This document shows positions 29,818 to 41,500 of a DNA stretch of 64,000 nt, piece by piece. Within the stretch, counting starts at the first letter, position 1, and every line of letters begins with the position of its first letter. The position numbers and the translations under genes were made by a program. This DNA is from Setoptus koraiensis. Its lineage: Eukaryota; Arthropoda. A model generated the notes under the pieces. That model was not told the DNA's origin. It saw nothing but the letters and a program-made list of their open reading frames with translations, and searched no databases. Where the stretch lies: assembly GCA_048013815.1 (NCBI GenBank), contig CM106585.1, positions 8,432,001 to 8,496,000 on the forward strand, in the 5' to 3' direction.

Positions 29818-30947
29818 AATAACAATGATTTACGTTTGATTTTTTTTAAGTAGTGCTGAAAACGCTCGATGCTATAATGATTGTGTTGTGTACCTGCTAG
29901 TTCAGTGGTGTTAATAAAAGTGCTAAGTCAGTCTTGCGCTGTTCCTGTTGATGTTTTGCTTTGTTTTTGTTTGTTCAATTAAAACATTTCACTCTTGTTC
30001 TCCGCTTCTAGGCTATAACTAATAAAACTAATGATATAGGATAATCAAATTGTCAACATGAACAGTCTAATATGATAATTGGCGATTATGATACCGGATA
30101 ATACATATATGTTTAGTGACTTCAGGAGTGATACCGTTTCATCACAGAGAACAATTAACGTCCAATAAATGTTTCTGCCATTATTATTGCTTCAGCTGAT
30201 CTTGGCTCCTTTATCCTAGCCCTACCCTTTAACCGGGGTACACACACACGGACACACAAATTGTGGACGCTCGGATGCGCTTTTACGGGACCGAAATTCG
30301 TGCCGCATGCACAGACCAGCAGCATATGAAAGCTCTCTAGCTTTCGATGGTGTAACTGTCAGTGTTATCGTTCCGTTCACTCTTGTGCCTCTGTGCGATT
30401 GTATGTTCTGTGCATGTTGTGCACACTAAGGTTTCACACACACAACTATGCTTATCTAACACTACACAAATGTACTGTACCTTTGCCTAAATAAACCACT
30501 TTAGCTTCAGTAACTACTCGATTGTGAGATCTATGCAGTGCTAGCACACACGCTAATCTACTGTATGTGTGGAAGGCATGCGTAAATTGGAACAAATCTA
30601 ACTGTGCCTCAAATTGCACAGATCGTTGAAAAGTATCTAGTCAGCTCGTAGTGCCGTCGATGTTATACTAGTTAGAGGATGCAATGCCTTGCAATGCATT
30701 TTAACGTTGCCCTAATGAATCTATCCAGTATAGATATATTTATATATTTATATCTATAGATACACTACAATTTATTATATAGACTGCTATTAGTAGCACA
30801 TCATTGAATTCCATCATCATATTCACTAGAATTATATTTGTGTGTATGCCATACATTCCCTAGCTAAGGCAGATCATCACCACCATCACCATCGTCATCA
30901 TACTATCAATTTAGAGATATAGATATTCACACAAACTATTGTACAGG
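29818..30947. other. Divergent VPS4 / ZNF598 promoter region
   Basis: A non-coding 1.1-kb region. Two small palindromic structures are visible: GAAAGCT/AGCTTTC arms at 30328-30334 and 30339-30345 with a 4-nt loop, and TATAGATATA/TATATCTATA arms at 30729-30738 and 30749-30758 with a 10-nt AT spacer. A CAC/CAT trinucleotide patch (about 30869-30902) lies shortly upstream of the ZNF598 start. Confidence 0.5.
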
Positions 30948-32841
30948 ATGTCGTCTAAAACAAGAAAATTCAATTGCCTCATCTGTGTACAAACTGTCCC
31001 CAGTGATGAAAGAGCCAAGATCTATGCATTAGGTAAATGCAATCATGTTGTTTGTTATGTTTGTTCAGCCAGACTACGTGTGATATGTGATCAACTAGAG
31101 TGCCCAACATGTAGAGAACGACTTAATACAGTAAGTATCATCATTGCACAGTTCTCGTCTACACATATTCTCCAACAATCACATTATATTGGGGTTATTC
31201 ATTTGATACATCCATTATCCAATCATCCAGGTCATTTTTACCTCTTTAAAAAAGCGCTCTTACGATGAATATGATATCAAGGATTATATATTCAATGAAA
31301 AATACGGTATTTATTTTGAAGACAAATCTATTGAGGAAACATTTCACAAGTTATTACGTTTCGACTGTCAGATTTGCACGAAGACAAAACCGGACGTTAC
31401 TGAAACTAATGATAACAATCCTGCTACCAATAAAAACCAAGCTAGCATCACTAATGGCATGAGAGATAGCGTGAAAGAAAATCTAGACACTCAAGGTTGC
31501 AAATCGCCCTCGCAATCCAGTAGCAAGTCGAAAAAGGACAATTCTCGAATTTCTACGCCAGATGGGCCTCGTCCAGAAACAAAGTCTGCGCAAGACAAAG
31601 AGAACCAAGACTATGATAGGAAAGACCATATGAGGGAGCTGGCAAAAATACCCAATGTAAAGAGTGCATCTTTTGATGACGTCTTTGGCCTCAAAACCCA
31701 TCTCGACTACGTTCATAGACTCAAACTGTGTGATCTTTGCCTGACCCACAACAAATTGTTCCCTTTCGAGTTTAGTTACTATGATACGAATAAGCTGCAC
31801 AAACATAAACTAGAGGGTGAGATAAATACTTCGCACCGTGGCCATCCAAACTGTAGATTGTGCGGAGATTCTTTCTTCAATCAAGATGATTTGATAATGC
31901 ACATGTCTAGGGAGCATTTTTATTGTCATCTTTGTAACCACGAAAACGAAAGAAGATACTTCAACGACTATGAAGGCTTACGTGTACATTTCAAAAAAGA
32001 ACATTATCTATGTGAGCGAGATAACTGTCGTGAAGAAAGATTCACCTCTGTGTTTGCAAATGAAATAGAATACACCATACACATGGTTCATGTTCACGGA
32101 CCCGCTGATGGTTCTCTCAGCCGAGCTGAGTCGAGGCAATTTCGAACTATTATGGTGCCAGGTCTTCCTCATACAAGACCAACATCAACTAGTTATCAAG
32201 GACGAACAACCCGCAGAGGTGATAGGCATGGTATGTCTGATGCAGACTCAAATAATCGCCAATCTCGAGATCCTAGAGTTACAATGGCGCCAGTCAATGT
32301 TTCAATCATACAGCAACGATTGCCAACATCGGCAGATTTTCCTACTCTCGACGGTGGTCCTAATACGGCTCAGCAAAACAACCCTACTTCGACGACCAAG
32401 AAAGAAAATCATCTATCTAACTCAGTGATAGGATCATCTAGTACAAATACCGACCAACGACCGTCCACTTCCTCTTGCTCCAGTACATTGAGTCAACGGA
32501 TTGCATCAGGTTCATCTAGAAACTCGTTCGTGAGAACAACTGCGGGCACTTATGGGCGAGCTCCAAGACTTGACGAACAAGACTTTCCCCCTTTACCGGA
32601 GGCGCCAAAGCCCACTAATGCGACCAAGAAAGGAGCTAAAGTAAAGAGCTCTAATGTCGGTGTTTCTGCGGACGATAATCGTAACGGATTTCCCACAATA
32701 GATCAGTTACTAACCGCAAGCTTAGCTCAAGCCGCCAGGCAACAACAAGTAGCAAATAAAGGTGGCAAAAACAATTCGAAACAGAGGAATGGAAATAGTA
32801 AGAATCATAAACAGAAACCAATCAAAATACAATTGAGTTAG
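30948..32841 (+). CDS. ZNF598: E3 ubiquitin ligase ZNF598 (Hel2)
   Basis: Two exons, 30948-31130 and 31231-32841, with a 100-nt GT..AG intron in phase 0; 597 residues. The ATG at 30948 is the first in frame. The RING finger has Cys10, Cys13, Cys31, His33, Cys36, Cys39, Cys52 and Cys55. A conserved region (EKYGIYF) follows, then the family's array of C2H2 fingers with the diagnostic TSHRGHPNCRLC, HFYCHLC and HYLCERDNC strings. The C-terminal half is low-complexity with Ser/Thr-rich and DFPPLP-type segments. ZNF598/Hel2 recognises collided ribosomes and ubiquitylates 40S proteins to start ribosome-associated quality control. It is shorter than human ZNF598 (904 residues), mainly in the disordered C-terminus. 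Divergent from VPS4, convergent with the BAG gene. Confidence 0.95.
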
Positions 32842-33013
32842 GTACCCCCGATTGTTCAAATACCGGAAACCCATCAGAAACATTTGTAGGAAAATCCTAC
32901 TTTTGCTTGATTTACTAATGATATATGCGAATATAGATAATTAATGTGTGTTTCCTTAGCTTTCAGAATTTTACACAAGACTTCCTATGATGTCGATGTA
33001 GATATTGAATTAT

Positions 33014-33165
33014 AGCTCAACTTTATTCATCGTGAGTGATGTCATAAGATGCACACACTGTGTATCTAGTGTGGATTTATTCCTGTTCGTAAAATAAAAG
33101 ACTTCTCTTAAAGCACAATAATATCCCTGTCAGCTTTTAATCGAACCCAGATAGTCTCAATTCAC
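33014..33165. repeat. Duplicated bidirectional poly(A) segment, copy 1
   Basis: Starts AGCTCAACTTTATTCATC and ends near AATTCAC; paired with copy 2 at 33282-33419. It carries TTTATT (33022-33027, AATAAA on the minus strand) and AATAAA (33093-33098, plus strand) at matching places in both copies. The plus-strand signal is about 250 nt past the ZNF598 stop and probably ends that transcript. Confidence 0.6.
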
Positions 33166-33281
33166 AATGTCTCAAAAGAAGACTAAGCTTGTTTGTAAGT
33201 CGAGCACGCTTCTCTCTTTACAAGATATCAATTGATTACAGTAATTTGTAACTACTATAGTGGTGGACGCAAATTAGTTGT

Positions 33282-33419
33282 AGTTCAACTTTATTCATCA
33301 TGATACATGACAACGCTAGGCTTGCAAATATGTCTACTATTTCTGTACACAAAATAAAAATACTTTATATGAAGCAGATCAAACTTTTAAATTAGCCCAC
33401 GAGAAGTCTTCGTATTCAC
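33282..33419. repeat. Duplicated bidirectional poly(A) segment, copy 2
   Basis: Starts AGTTCAACTTTATTCATC and ends near TATTCAC. TTTATT at 33290-33295 gives a minus-strand AATAAA about 140 nt after the BAG gene stop; AATAAA at 33353-33358 reads on the plus strand. Outer ends match copy 1 closely, the middle only loosely. Confidence 0.6.
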
Positions 33420-33431
33420 TGTTCTTGGTTG

Positions 33432-34280
33432 CTAATCAGAATGTTTTCGAAAAGGATTGAATCTGTTCATAAAGCGAGAAAGGCGAAATGTTTTACGTTT
33501 TTCCGTGTATTCTTGAGACTGACCACCAGCTAAGTTTGTGATGTTGCACTCAAGCTTGGCCTCTAATGACACTATCGCTTGATTGATGGTTTTGATTACA
33601 GATTTCCGATCTTGCCTAATAAGATGATTCTCGCCACAATCGATATTGTCCAGATCAATCATGCAACGCGTCAGCATCTCATCTAAATAACAATACTGCT
33701 TATCCGCTGACGATTTGCCTTTGAAATCATCTATTTCTCCTATCAACACGTCAACTTGAGATTTTATTATATCGATTGCCATAGAAATGTTGGCATTTGT
33801 GTCGTTATGGACCTGGTGTTGAGTTTCATTATCAGTTTTTGTCTCATGAGATGAATTGTTAGACAGCTGCTGAGATTTATCATAGCTGCTTTCTTGCATC
33901 TGACCCGACGAATCCACTACTGGTTGCTTGCCGGACCAGTTAGTCGGTGGTAATGGTATTGGATCCGAGGAATAAGTTGCATGTGATTCTAAAGATTTGA
34001 GTGACGACGAAGGAATGAGATCAGAGGTAAATTCATCCTTTCTTAGATCTTGAACCATTTTTTCCTTTGTATTATTGCTGTTAGAGCCACTTGCTTGTTT
34101 GGTATACGACTTGTTACTTTGCCTGTGCTTGGTACCATTGGTATCCGGCATATTTTTACATCCTGGCTCTCCATTATCTATCAGGCCATCGCGAGATTCA
34201 ACATATATAGGTATAGAGTGAACTTTCGCTTGGATGGTGTTATCACATGTATTATCTTGTGTGTGTTCCTTTGATTGCAT
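33432..34280 (-). CDS. BAG-domain co-chaperone, BAG3/starvin-like
   Basis: Single exon, 282 residues. Residues about 167-243 form a BAG domain: three helices with VDVLIGEIDDFKG, YCYLDEMLTRCMIDLDNID and the signature IRQDRKSVIKTINQAI. BAG domains bind the Hsp70 nucleotide-binding domain and speed ADP release. An IPI motif in a VHSIPIYVE context (23-25) resembles the IPV motifs through which BAG3 proteins bind small heat-shock proteins, and a Pro-rich stretch (IPLPPTNW, 108-115) lies between. No WW domain is present, unlike vertebrate BAG3. The C-terminus is basic (RFMNRFNPFRKH). The closest functional match is arthropod starvin/BAG3, a muscle protein-quality-control factor; the orthology is inferred. 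It converges on ZNF598. Confidence 0.8.
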   Translation of the reverse strand: MQSKEHTQDNTCDNTIQAKVHSIPIYVESRDGLIDNGEPGCKNMPDTNGTKHRQSNKSYTKQASGSNSNNTKEKMVQDLRKDEFTSDLIPSSSLKSLESHATYSSDPIPLPPTNWSGKQPVVDSSGQMQESSYDKSQQLSNNSSHETKTDNETQHQVHNDTNANISMAIDIIKSQVDVLIGEIDDFKGKSSADKQYCYLDEMLTRCMIDLDNIDCGENHLIRQDRKSVIKTINQAIVSLEAKLECNITNLAGGQSQEYTEKRKTFRLSRFMNRFNPFRKHSD

Positions 34281-35459
34281 TCTTGATGTGATTTTACACG
34301 TTTAGATCAGTAATTCAATGTTGCGAATAGTTGGAATATATATAACGTCGTTAGCCTCAATGTGGACAATACATGATAGTGTCTCTTCAAAGTAACAAAG
34401 GTCTTGATCCTGTTTGAAGACAGAGTGATTGTGTCTTTTGGTTATCTCTCACTTTCTTGACAGCAGCAGTGATTCAGTATCTGTACAATTTCATGGGGTT
34501 CAATGTTTGCTTGAAAGTTAATTCAGTAGATGCAAGTAAACATTAGAATTTAATTGTTCAAATGTTACCCTCTTCACGGTGTCGCCAGGGGGACGAAGGA
34601 TATTCTCAGGATATTACCGGGCTAACTTTTAACATTAACAACACTCCATTCTTTAGTTTATTGTGGCCTATCCGCAGGAGAACGCGCTGCGTGGATCCAT
34701 TGTTATTTTATTTTCTATGATTTATTCTGTCAATTTATTTTGTTGATGTTTTGTATTTTTGTTAAATGTTTGCTGTAAATAATGATATAACAAGGCGATC
34801 AGATGTAGACATTCTGGCTCAAATAATGAGATCAGTATGGTTATTAGATACAAATATATATGATAAGGCTAGTGCTATATCTATGAAACGGATAAGAGGT
34901 CAACATGTTTCTATTTTCTGTCTAGTTTTGACAAGACGAATCATGGCTTTGATCGAGTGTACCAAGTGTCTCATAACTTTGTCACGATATCCACCGATGT
35001 TTGCTATGGTTAGTCATGACAAAATTTATTTTACTCTATACATTTTTCAGCCATCATTCTTCGTGAGCATCACAGGTCGGGGCGCTTATACTTACGCTAC
35101 CCGAAAGCGATAGTTTGGGGGCGTGGCCTACACATGATAAGAAATCTTCGTGATACAGCCTGAAAGAACTCGACGATCGTGCTCTTCCGGTTGTTGTCTT
35201 CGGTAAATTGCATCAACCAACGAGCCTAGCATATTCAGCAGCATGGGACACTAATCCAGTTTTTACTACTTCAACCCATATGGCAGCGTTACTTTGAAAT
35301 ATAATATCCCTCAGGAGTGACAATCTCCTGTTTACAGAAAAAACTTTTTTACATACAACATTACAAACTTTTGAATGAAAAGATACATCTGCAGATAGAC
35401 TGACCTTTCAGATGTTGTCAAGGCACATGTTAGAAAAGTCATGATTTGACAATGTATAT
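34281..35459. other. Spacer between the BAG gene and TMEM115
   Basis: About 1.2 kb upstream of the BAG gene and downstream of TMEM115. A plus-strand ORF (34766-35113, 115 codons, ATG start) and a minus-strand two-exon candidate (35442-35213) overlap no known family, and neither is convincing alone. A GGGGGCGTGGCC box lies near 35117-35128. Confidence 0.35.
35213..35442 (-). CDS. Candidate two-exon microprotein, unproven
   Basis: Exon 35442-35405 (ATG start) ends in a good donor AAAG|GTCAGT. The acceptor TTTTTTCTGTAAACAG precedes exon 35327-35213. The 77-nt intron joins phase 2 to phase 2 and gives exactly 51 codons including the stop (50 residues). The product contains a hydrophobic helix-like string SNAAIWVEVVKTGLVSHAAE. 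I recognise no family. Against it: the intron is shorter than the 89-115 nt seen in the secure genes, and short spliced frames of this kind arise by chance. Confidence 0.2.
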
Positions 35460-35465
35460 TTTATT
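35460..35465 (-). terminator. Poly(A) signal candidate for TMEM115
   Basis: AATAAA on the minus strand about 350 nt after the TMEM115 stop codon. Confidence 0.4.
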
Positions 35466-35816
35466 AGTTATTTGTCAAACAATGACTTTGTGACATTCCT
35501 TGCCACTTTACCTAACACAAAACACACAGACACATTTACATAAATAGGCACCCCTCTTAGCGGTGCATGATATAAGTATTGATTTGAAAACCTACCCAAT
35601 CTTCGACTTTCATACATAGTTCACTCCTTTATGGCATTCTCCAAATAGACTAACTCCGAAAGTTAAGCAATCTTTCAAGATCCATTGTTCACGGACATTG
35701 ATAGAGGTCGAATTAGTATCTGACTGATGCAAGTTCTAATTTCGGACGATTCGCGCCAAAGGCTCTCAGCTTTCAGTAAAGCTTCTGAATTTGATGGGGA
35801 AAACGACTTGATAATC

Positions 35817-37383
35817 TCACAAGTTTTGTATTAATGATTTGATTTCTGTCGAAGATTGCCTCGCATGTCGTTTCGTTGTGAGCTGTTGAGATATTTGGAG
35901 CTTCACACTTTCATAACGCATAGTGGGGGCGATTGGTGGTAAGATTCTCAATACAACAAATACTGAGAAGATGAAATTAAAAATAGGTGACAACAAAGGT
36001 TGAATGAATGTTGGGAAGAATGTAACAAATGCCATGCTATCTGAATAGTCACCTCGAGAAGAGGGGTGCTTCTGGCAAAATCTGAGATAGAACCAGCTCA
36101 CTATTACGCCATATAGAAACATTAATAAATAAACGCCATATATCAAATCCAATGCCCAAGCGATTGTTCCAAATAAAAGCGTTGTGATAGCAATATGATC
36201 GTTTTTGAATCTACCATATCTTGTATTCAAACGAGTTGATCCAGGTAGTAATTGTTTGCTAGTGACGCAGACGGCTCCACAAAACGATGATAATCCATGA
36301 ACATATACATCCTGTAGTATACTCCAGTGATCAGTTATAGAGGCATATATAGTATAATGAAGTTGAGATAATACACATACGCTAATGTTTATAATAACAA
36401 AGAACCTGATAACTTCAAGCTGAAAAGAATATGTGTGACAAGAAAGAAAAAATCATATTAAGAGCGACGTTATAAATATTATCTAAGCCTTGAAGAAGAG
36501 TGAATAAGATATTAATAAGATCAAGAGTAATTACCTGTCCCCACAATGGTTTGACTAAGTTGTCAATCAAATAGATCGATATGACATCCAGTGCGACCTG
36601 CCATAGGTGAAATTCCACGAAGGGGCAGGTAAGAAAAGTTATAGCTGACCATAGGAAGGTATCGGAAGAGTATAGGCGGCCAGGAATCAATGTTAAACTA
36701 TAAGCTATCTGCTCATCGCCCACGATGATCATAAATAGATACATAAGAATCACAGATGTGCTAATCAATTTTATAAGCAATGTGCCCCGTGAGAAGAATG
36801 ACTTGATTTCTTCGCTAACATAAATGAGATTCTTCTCAATTATATTTTTAGGTGTTGGTCTAAAATTTTGGTTACTAGAAGTGTCCTGTTGGATCGAATG
36901 CTGTTGTTGTTGTACAGGTACCTCTGGTTGTAGCAGAGGCTGGTGTAGATGATTTTGATGAGATTTAGTTTGGACGTCTGTATCTAGACTCAAATTATTA
37001 AAACTCGCTTGAATGGTGTCCAAAGTTTCTTTTTGAATGGCATCCAAAGTTTCCGCTTGCACAGACGGTCCGTAATCTAAATGTTGAGAGGGATGAGCTT
37101 GATGAGTGATGGTGCTATGTTGTGGTTGAGATGGATAAAGACTTCGTTCTTCTGTCATTATCATAGAATGCGGTGGTAATGATGATGATGGTGGTGCTTG
37201 TGATTGTGATAATAGTTGTAGCGGCGGTATATTAGTATGTTGTTGCATCGATGGAGGAGATGCCATCGTTGTAGTCGCTATAGCTGCGGATCTCCACATC
37301 ATTGGCGACGTGCTGCTAGCGGGAGAATCTATCTGATGATGTTTAGTATTGTTTATAATCTTGGACAATATAAGATCATCCAT
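35817..37383 (-). CDS. TMEM115: Transmembrane protein 115 (Golgi rhomboid-like)
   Basis: Two exons, 37383-36535 and 36419-35817, with a 115-nt GT..AG intron in phase 0; 483 residues. The C-terminal half matches TMEM115: a membrane segment at about 203-222, FHLWQVALDVISIYLIDNLVKPLWGQ (split for length: FHLWQVALD, then NLVKPLWGQ), more membrane segments in exon 2, and the strongly conserved WFYLRFCQKHPSSRGD and FATFFP-like AFVTFFPTFIQP. TMEM115 is a Golgi multi-pass protein with a rhomboid-like fold that lacks protease residues and takes part in Golgi-to-ER traffic. The N-terminal about 190 residues are Gln/Ser/His/Pro-rich and precede the first membrane segment; the vertebrate protein starts almost at the membrane domain. 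This extension contains an internal near-repeat ETLDAIQK/ETLDTIQA. Confidence 0.92.
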
Positions 37384-38477
37384 TTTGCGTTATTTTTTTT
37401 ACGTTGTACAAGAGAGTCTCGATTGTTTTCCTTGGACTGGCTGATTAGCTGACGATAATTTGCTTATGGGATCGCCCTTCATCAATATTAATCGAGCAAT
37501 ACTGTGTTATAGTTTTATTTGTAATAATTTATCTGTAATGTTCAATTCGAAGAAGAATGTTCATAAAACGATACGTGTCGTCATATTTTTGTCGTTGCTG
37601 TATGGTTATCATAGGTAATAGTCGATGGTGAATGAAAACACGCAAGAAAATGTATTAGTGCAGTGTCAGCTGCACGGGCGTGGTTGTACGTTCCGATATT
37701 GCAAGGTTGATTATTGTTATTATTGAATAACGTTCAACTCTCAATTATTTCCTATATTGTTTCTGTTGTAACAGTAAATATGAGATATTGAGATAGCTCG
37801 ACGAATGTGGGCGAATAATAGTAATGTTATGCAACGTTCTTGGATGTCATCGAAACAGATTAAGTTTCTAAGGTTTTAAAAAACAAACCTGATTAGATTG
37901 TCGTTCCTCCACAGCTGATTTGATTTTCAAGTTGGTTATCGGTCCCCAAGTTGTTATGCCACGTTCTCTGCAGTAGCCCATATACCTGACCTGTTACGCC
38001 CCCTCGTGGGTGAGGTATACCGTAGAGGTGGGCGTACGCCCGGGTAAGCAAGTTTACATTCGATATTCGATGTTGTTACCTAGACACAATCGAATCCCGA
38101 CTCACCTTTTAAAATGCCTTTTTGAGGCCTTATTTTTGAATTAGTTATTTTAGCAATCATTTGTGAGCCTAGGTAAGCTGTTCATGTATTTCGAGTTATG
38201 ACAAATTCAATATTTTAATTAAAATAACTCTTGAATGAACTGACTCAATTAACCGCTGAAACCTGTCAAATAATCTGTCAGGATATCAGCAATGTCGGAA
38301 GCCAAGTCAAAAATTCAGACATTATGTTGACCACCAGCGACCACTCAGATTATTTCGCTGAGGTTTTCACTACTGTCTTTGCTCGAAACAGATTGCGTCA
38401 TCAGAGTTATTTGACTTGTTGTTCTAAGGCACTAATTATATTTGGGTGGTTTGATTTTAATTTGAGCTTCAGTTTGG
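37384..38477. other. TMEM115 promoter side and LYST 3' flank
   Basis: No gene supported. A GC-rich patch (37981-38045) contains palindromic elements described separately. A frame from 38231 to 38494 begins with TTG and has no recognisable domain. Confidence 0.4.
37981..38041. repeat. Nested GC-rich palindromes
   Basis: TATACCTGACC (37981-37991) and GGTGAGGTATA (38009-38019) are reverse complements at 10 of 11 positions. GGGCGTACGCCC (38030-38041) is a perfect 12-bp palindrome. Confidence 0.7.
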
Positions 38478-38483
38478 TTTATT
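38478..38483 (-). terminator. Poly(A) signal of LYST
   Basis: AATAAA on the minus strand about 64 nt after the LYST stop codon. Confidence 0.6.
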
Positions 38484-38546
38484 CAACTAGATAGTGCACA
38501 TCACAATACAAGCAAATACGACAAGTTGCTTAAATCACACACAATC

Positions 38547-41500
38547 TTATATTAGAATTGTTTGGTGGTTGAATAGAGGTTTTTTCGTTCCATTTTTTAG
38601 AGTTATTAGAACAGTTTCTTCGTTAACAACAAACAAGTATTGATTATCTTTAGAGTATAGGATGCTTGTTATTGGCAGTGTGTAACCGGATATGCGTATA
38701 TCTTTCACTTTAGTCAAATCCCAACTACTGTACAAGCGAATAGTGCCATCTTGGAAGCCAACTGCAATCACGTTGACAGAGATACCTTCTGGTGCTGAAG
38801 AGCAACAAACTGCGGTTGCTCTGTCGTCACATCTAAGTGAGTTCACAGACACCCCATTTATGGTGTGAGCGTATAATATGCTGGCTGGACCAAGATTGTC
38901 GTTCAAGCCACTCTGATTGCCACTGATAGATATTATGTCACCAAGCGTATCGCTCACTGTCAGTAATTCGATGGTTCTTTTATCATGTCTTTTATCCTTG
39001 TTATGATCGATTGTTCTGATATAGGTCAAATTGTTAAGATCCCATATGACGCAGGTGCCATCTTGACTGGCCGTAACTATAACACCAAAGCTCTTATTGA
39101 TGGCTATGCTTGTGATTGGGCCAGTATGACAATGGAGCCATCGCGACACTACGTCGGCGTTGATTGCCGGATTGAGATTTGGTTGTATGATGGCACCATC
39201 TGAGCTGGTTACAAGATGTACACAAAGTGCGCCCGATTTGTAGCCAACTATAAGCAGATTTAATTCAACTGATGATTGGCATGTCGTTATTGAATCAATT
39301 ATAGAATCGGCCCAAAGAAGTGGATCACTTGGTTTGTCGCCAATAGCCGGACGTTTGATTCGTATGATACCATCTAAAAATGACCAGGTGATAAGTGACA
39401 TGTTATTGTACGAAAACTTTTGATGAGAATCTTTATAATAATGTTGTTGTCTTGTGATTAATGGAAAAGAAGAAACGCCTTTAGTAGCGAATGTTGTGGC
39501 CTTGGCACCTCTCCATGAGTGTTTGATTGTTTGATTCAATATAAGACTAGAATTTTGTTTCAATGCCGCCAAGTCGCTCGATGGTAACAGAGTCAATTTC
39601 AGATTTATACCAATATCATTTGATAATCTGGCCTGTCCAATGGCTATTGGGTCATCCTCACTTGGCGAGCCAACATAACTTCCCCAACGAATACCTATGA
39701 CTTCTCCAAGTACCTGTTTAGGTGTGCGAACGTTGCTGAATCCGACGTTACTACTACTCAACACACTAGTTGACCGCGATGGTCTGGATTGTATGAAGCC
39801 GCCTAGTTGCTCATTGTAACTAGCAACTTCCGGATTAGAACCAGATGAACGTTTCTTATGAGCAGTCACAAACAATTGCTTGGGCATCTGACCAAAAGTC
39901 CGTATCATTGTTCGTAGAGCAACTTTGTTCAATTCTACACTGTCACAGACAGCACCCTTGGTGCTTCTACCTGCTTGATCTTCTATTGTAGAGTTGTGAG
40001 ATTGAGTTGGTGTGTTAGACTTTTGACTGATATTAATCATACCATAATAGGTGGCCGGATGGAATACATTCAAGGCATCCACTGCTGCTTGGCCCGTTTG
40101 TTTATAACCAAATATTAGATCAATCCATTCATGCAGATGGTCGGACACATAATTTGATTCCAGTGCCTGTCGATGAATCAGGGTAAATAATCTTGGGTCT
40201 TTTTTTCTAGACCATGGTGGTAAAATAACGTCATCCACGATTTCCTTATTTTGTCGTTGACCTAAATCAAACTGTTCAATATTACAAAACATTTCAGGTA
40301 GGAAAAAGAATTCAGGTAGCAATTCTTTGAAGTCCGATGTTGAGTCCCTACTGGACAATTGCCAGGTGGTTGCCATGGAGTGAAACGTTCTATCAGGTAA
40401 ATCAAAATTTCCATCTTGATACTGAATGAGCATCTGGGTATAGGGTGGCAATCTAACAAGAAAATGTAACACTGTAGCACTGTTGCTATAATGGCTACTA
40501 TAGTGATAAGGTTTCAGAGCTTTGACTAGACAATTGGTGTCTGCTGGACTAGTATATTGAGACATTGTGCTGTCATATTCACTTTTGAGATATTCATAAT
40601 GATCTCTAAAATAACGCTCCCTATCTTTAGTTTGCACTGCTATTGGTGCGGCAAGCTTTCTGAACGTGTCCGGTTGTAGCAAGTTCAACACTTCTTCCTT
40701 GTATTCGGCCAATATAAACGGAAATACTGGATATTGCATTAAATCGTTGAAAGATCTGCCTGAAAGCTTATTGAGATATGTCAGGTACTGGAAGTTTGTT
40801 ATTTTTCTCTCGCGCCACAGTGTATCCAAATCAAGCAATTGATCATAGTGGGTCAAGCTGGGCATCTGTCGTTGTTTCAATTGTTGGTAAAAGTCCTCTC
40901 TATCTTTCTGATTGTCGAATGCTAGCAAATAAGTTAAATTGTTCGTTAAGAACAATTCAAGGCCAACATCTTGCAACTGGTAACGACGAGAACAAAGTTC
41001 ACGTATTTCATCGAACCAAAAATCTTTCGTCACCACAACAGGTGATTCATCCTCTTGACCAATGAAATATATACATGATGAACCAACAAGTATTTCGCCA
41101 TCATAAACATTAGATCTCGTGACTATTTTACATTCGCAATTGAAAGTGATTCTTTCGTCTGTGTACAAGCGTGATTTGAGAGCATTCGAGTCCATCAATC
41201 GTCCTTGGCCTTCAAACATCGAGCAAAGTGGATGTGGACCATGACACTGTTGCTGTGATATGTTCGACCTATCTCGTCTAAAGTATCGTTGTTGCAGCTT
41301 CAAATGACATGGCCTCAGTCGACGTCTTATACGATCTGGACCCTCGGTGGGGTCTAGTTCCCACGATTGAAAATAATGAGCTGGCGAATACCAGAGGGCT
41401 CTCTCGTGAGTTTGGGCCACAATTAGTGATTGCCACTGTTGCATGATGAAATAGTTGAAAGCCTTGTTCTGTTTCAATTCGTGCATATACTGTTTGCGCT

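Larger units (their letters stand above)
32842..33431. other. Convergent ZNF598 / BAG 3' intergenic region
   Basis: A 590-bp non-coding spacer containing a tandem diverged duplication. Each copy has poly(A) signals on both strands (described separately). Confidence 0.6.

Noticed and set aside
34766-35113. 115-codon plus-strand ORF with an ATG start
   Set aside because: No recognisable domain, mixed composition, and it conflicts with better splice signals on the opposite strand. An in-frame 42-nt intron-like segment (35009-35050) does not improve the product.
38088-38102. B-box-like ATCGAATCCCGAC
   Set aside because: No A box, no foldable cloverleaf around it on either strand.
38231-38494. 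87-codon plus-strand frame upstream of the LYST 3' end
   Set aside because: Starts with TTG, has no ATG near its beginning and no family similarity.
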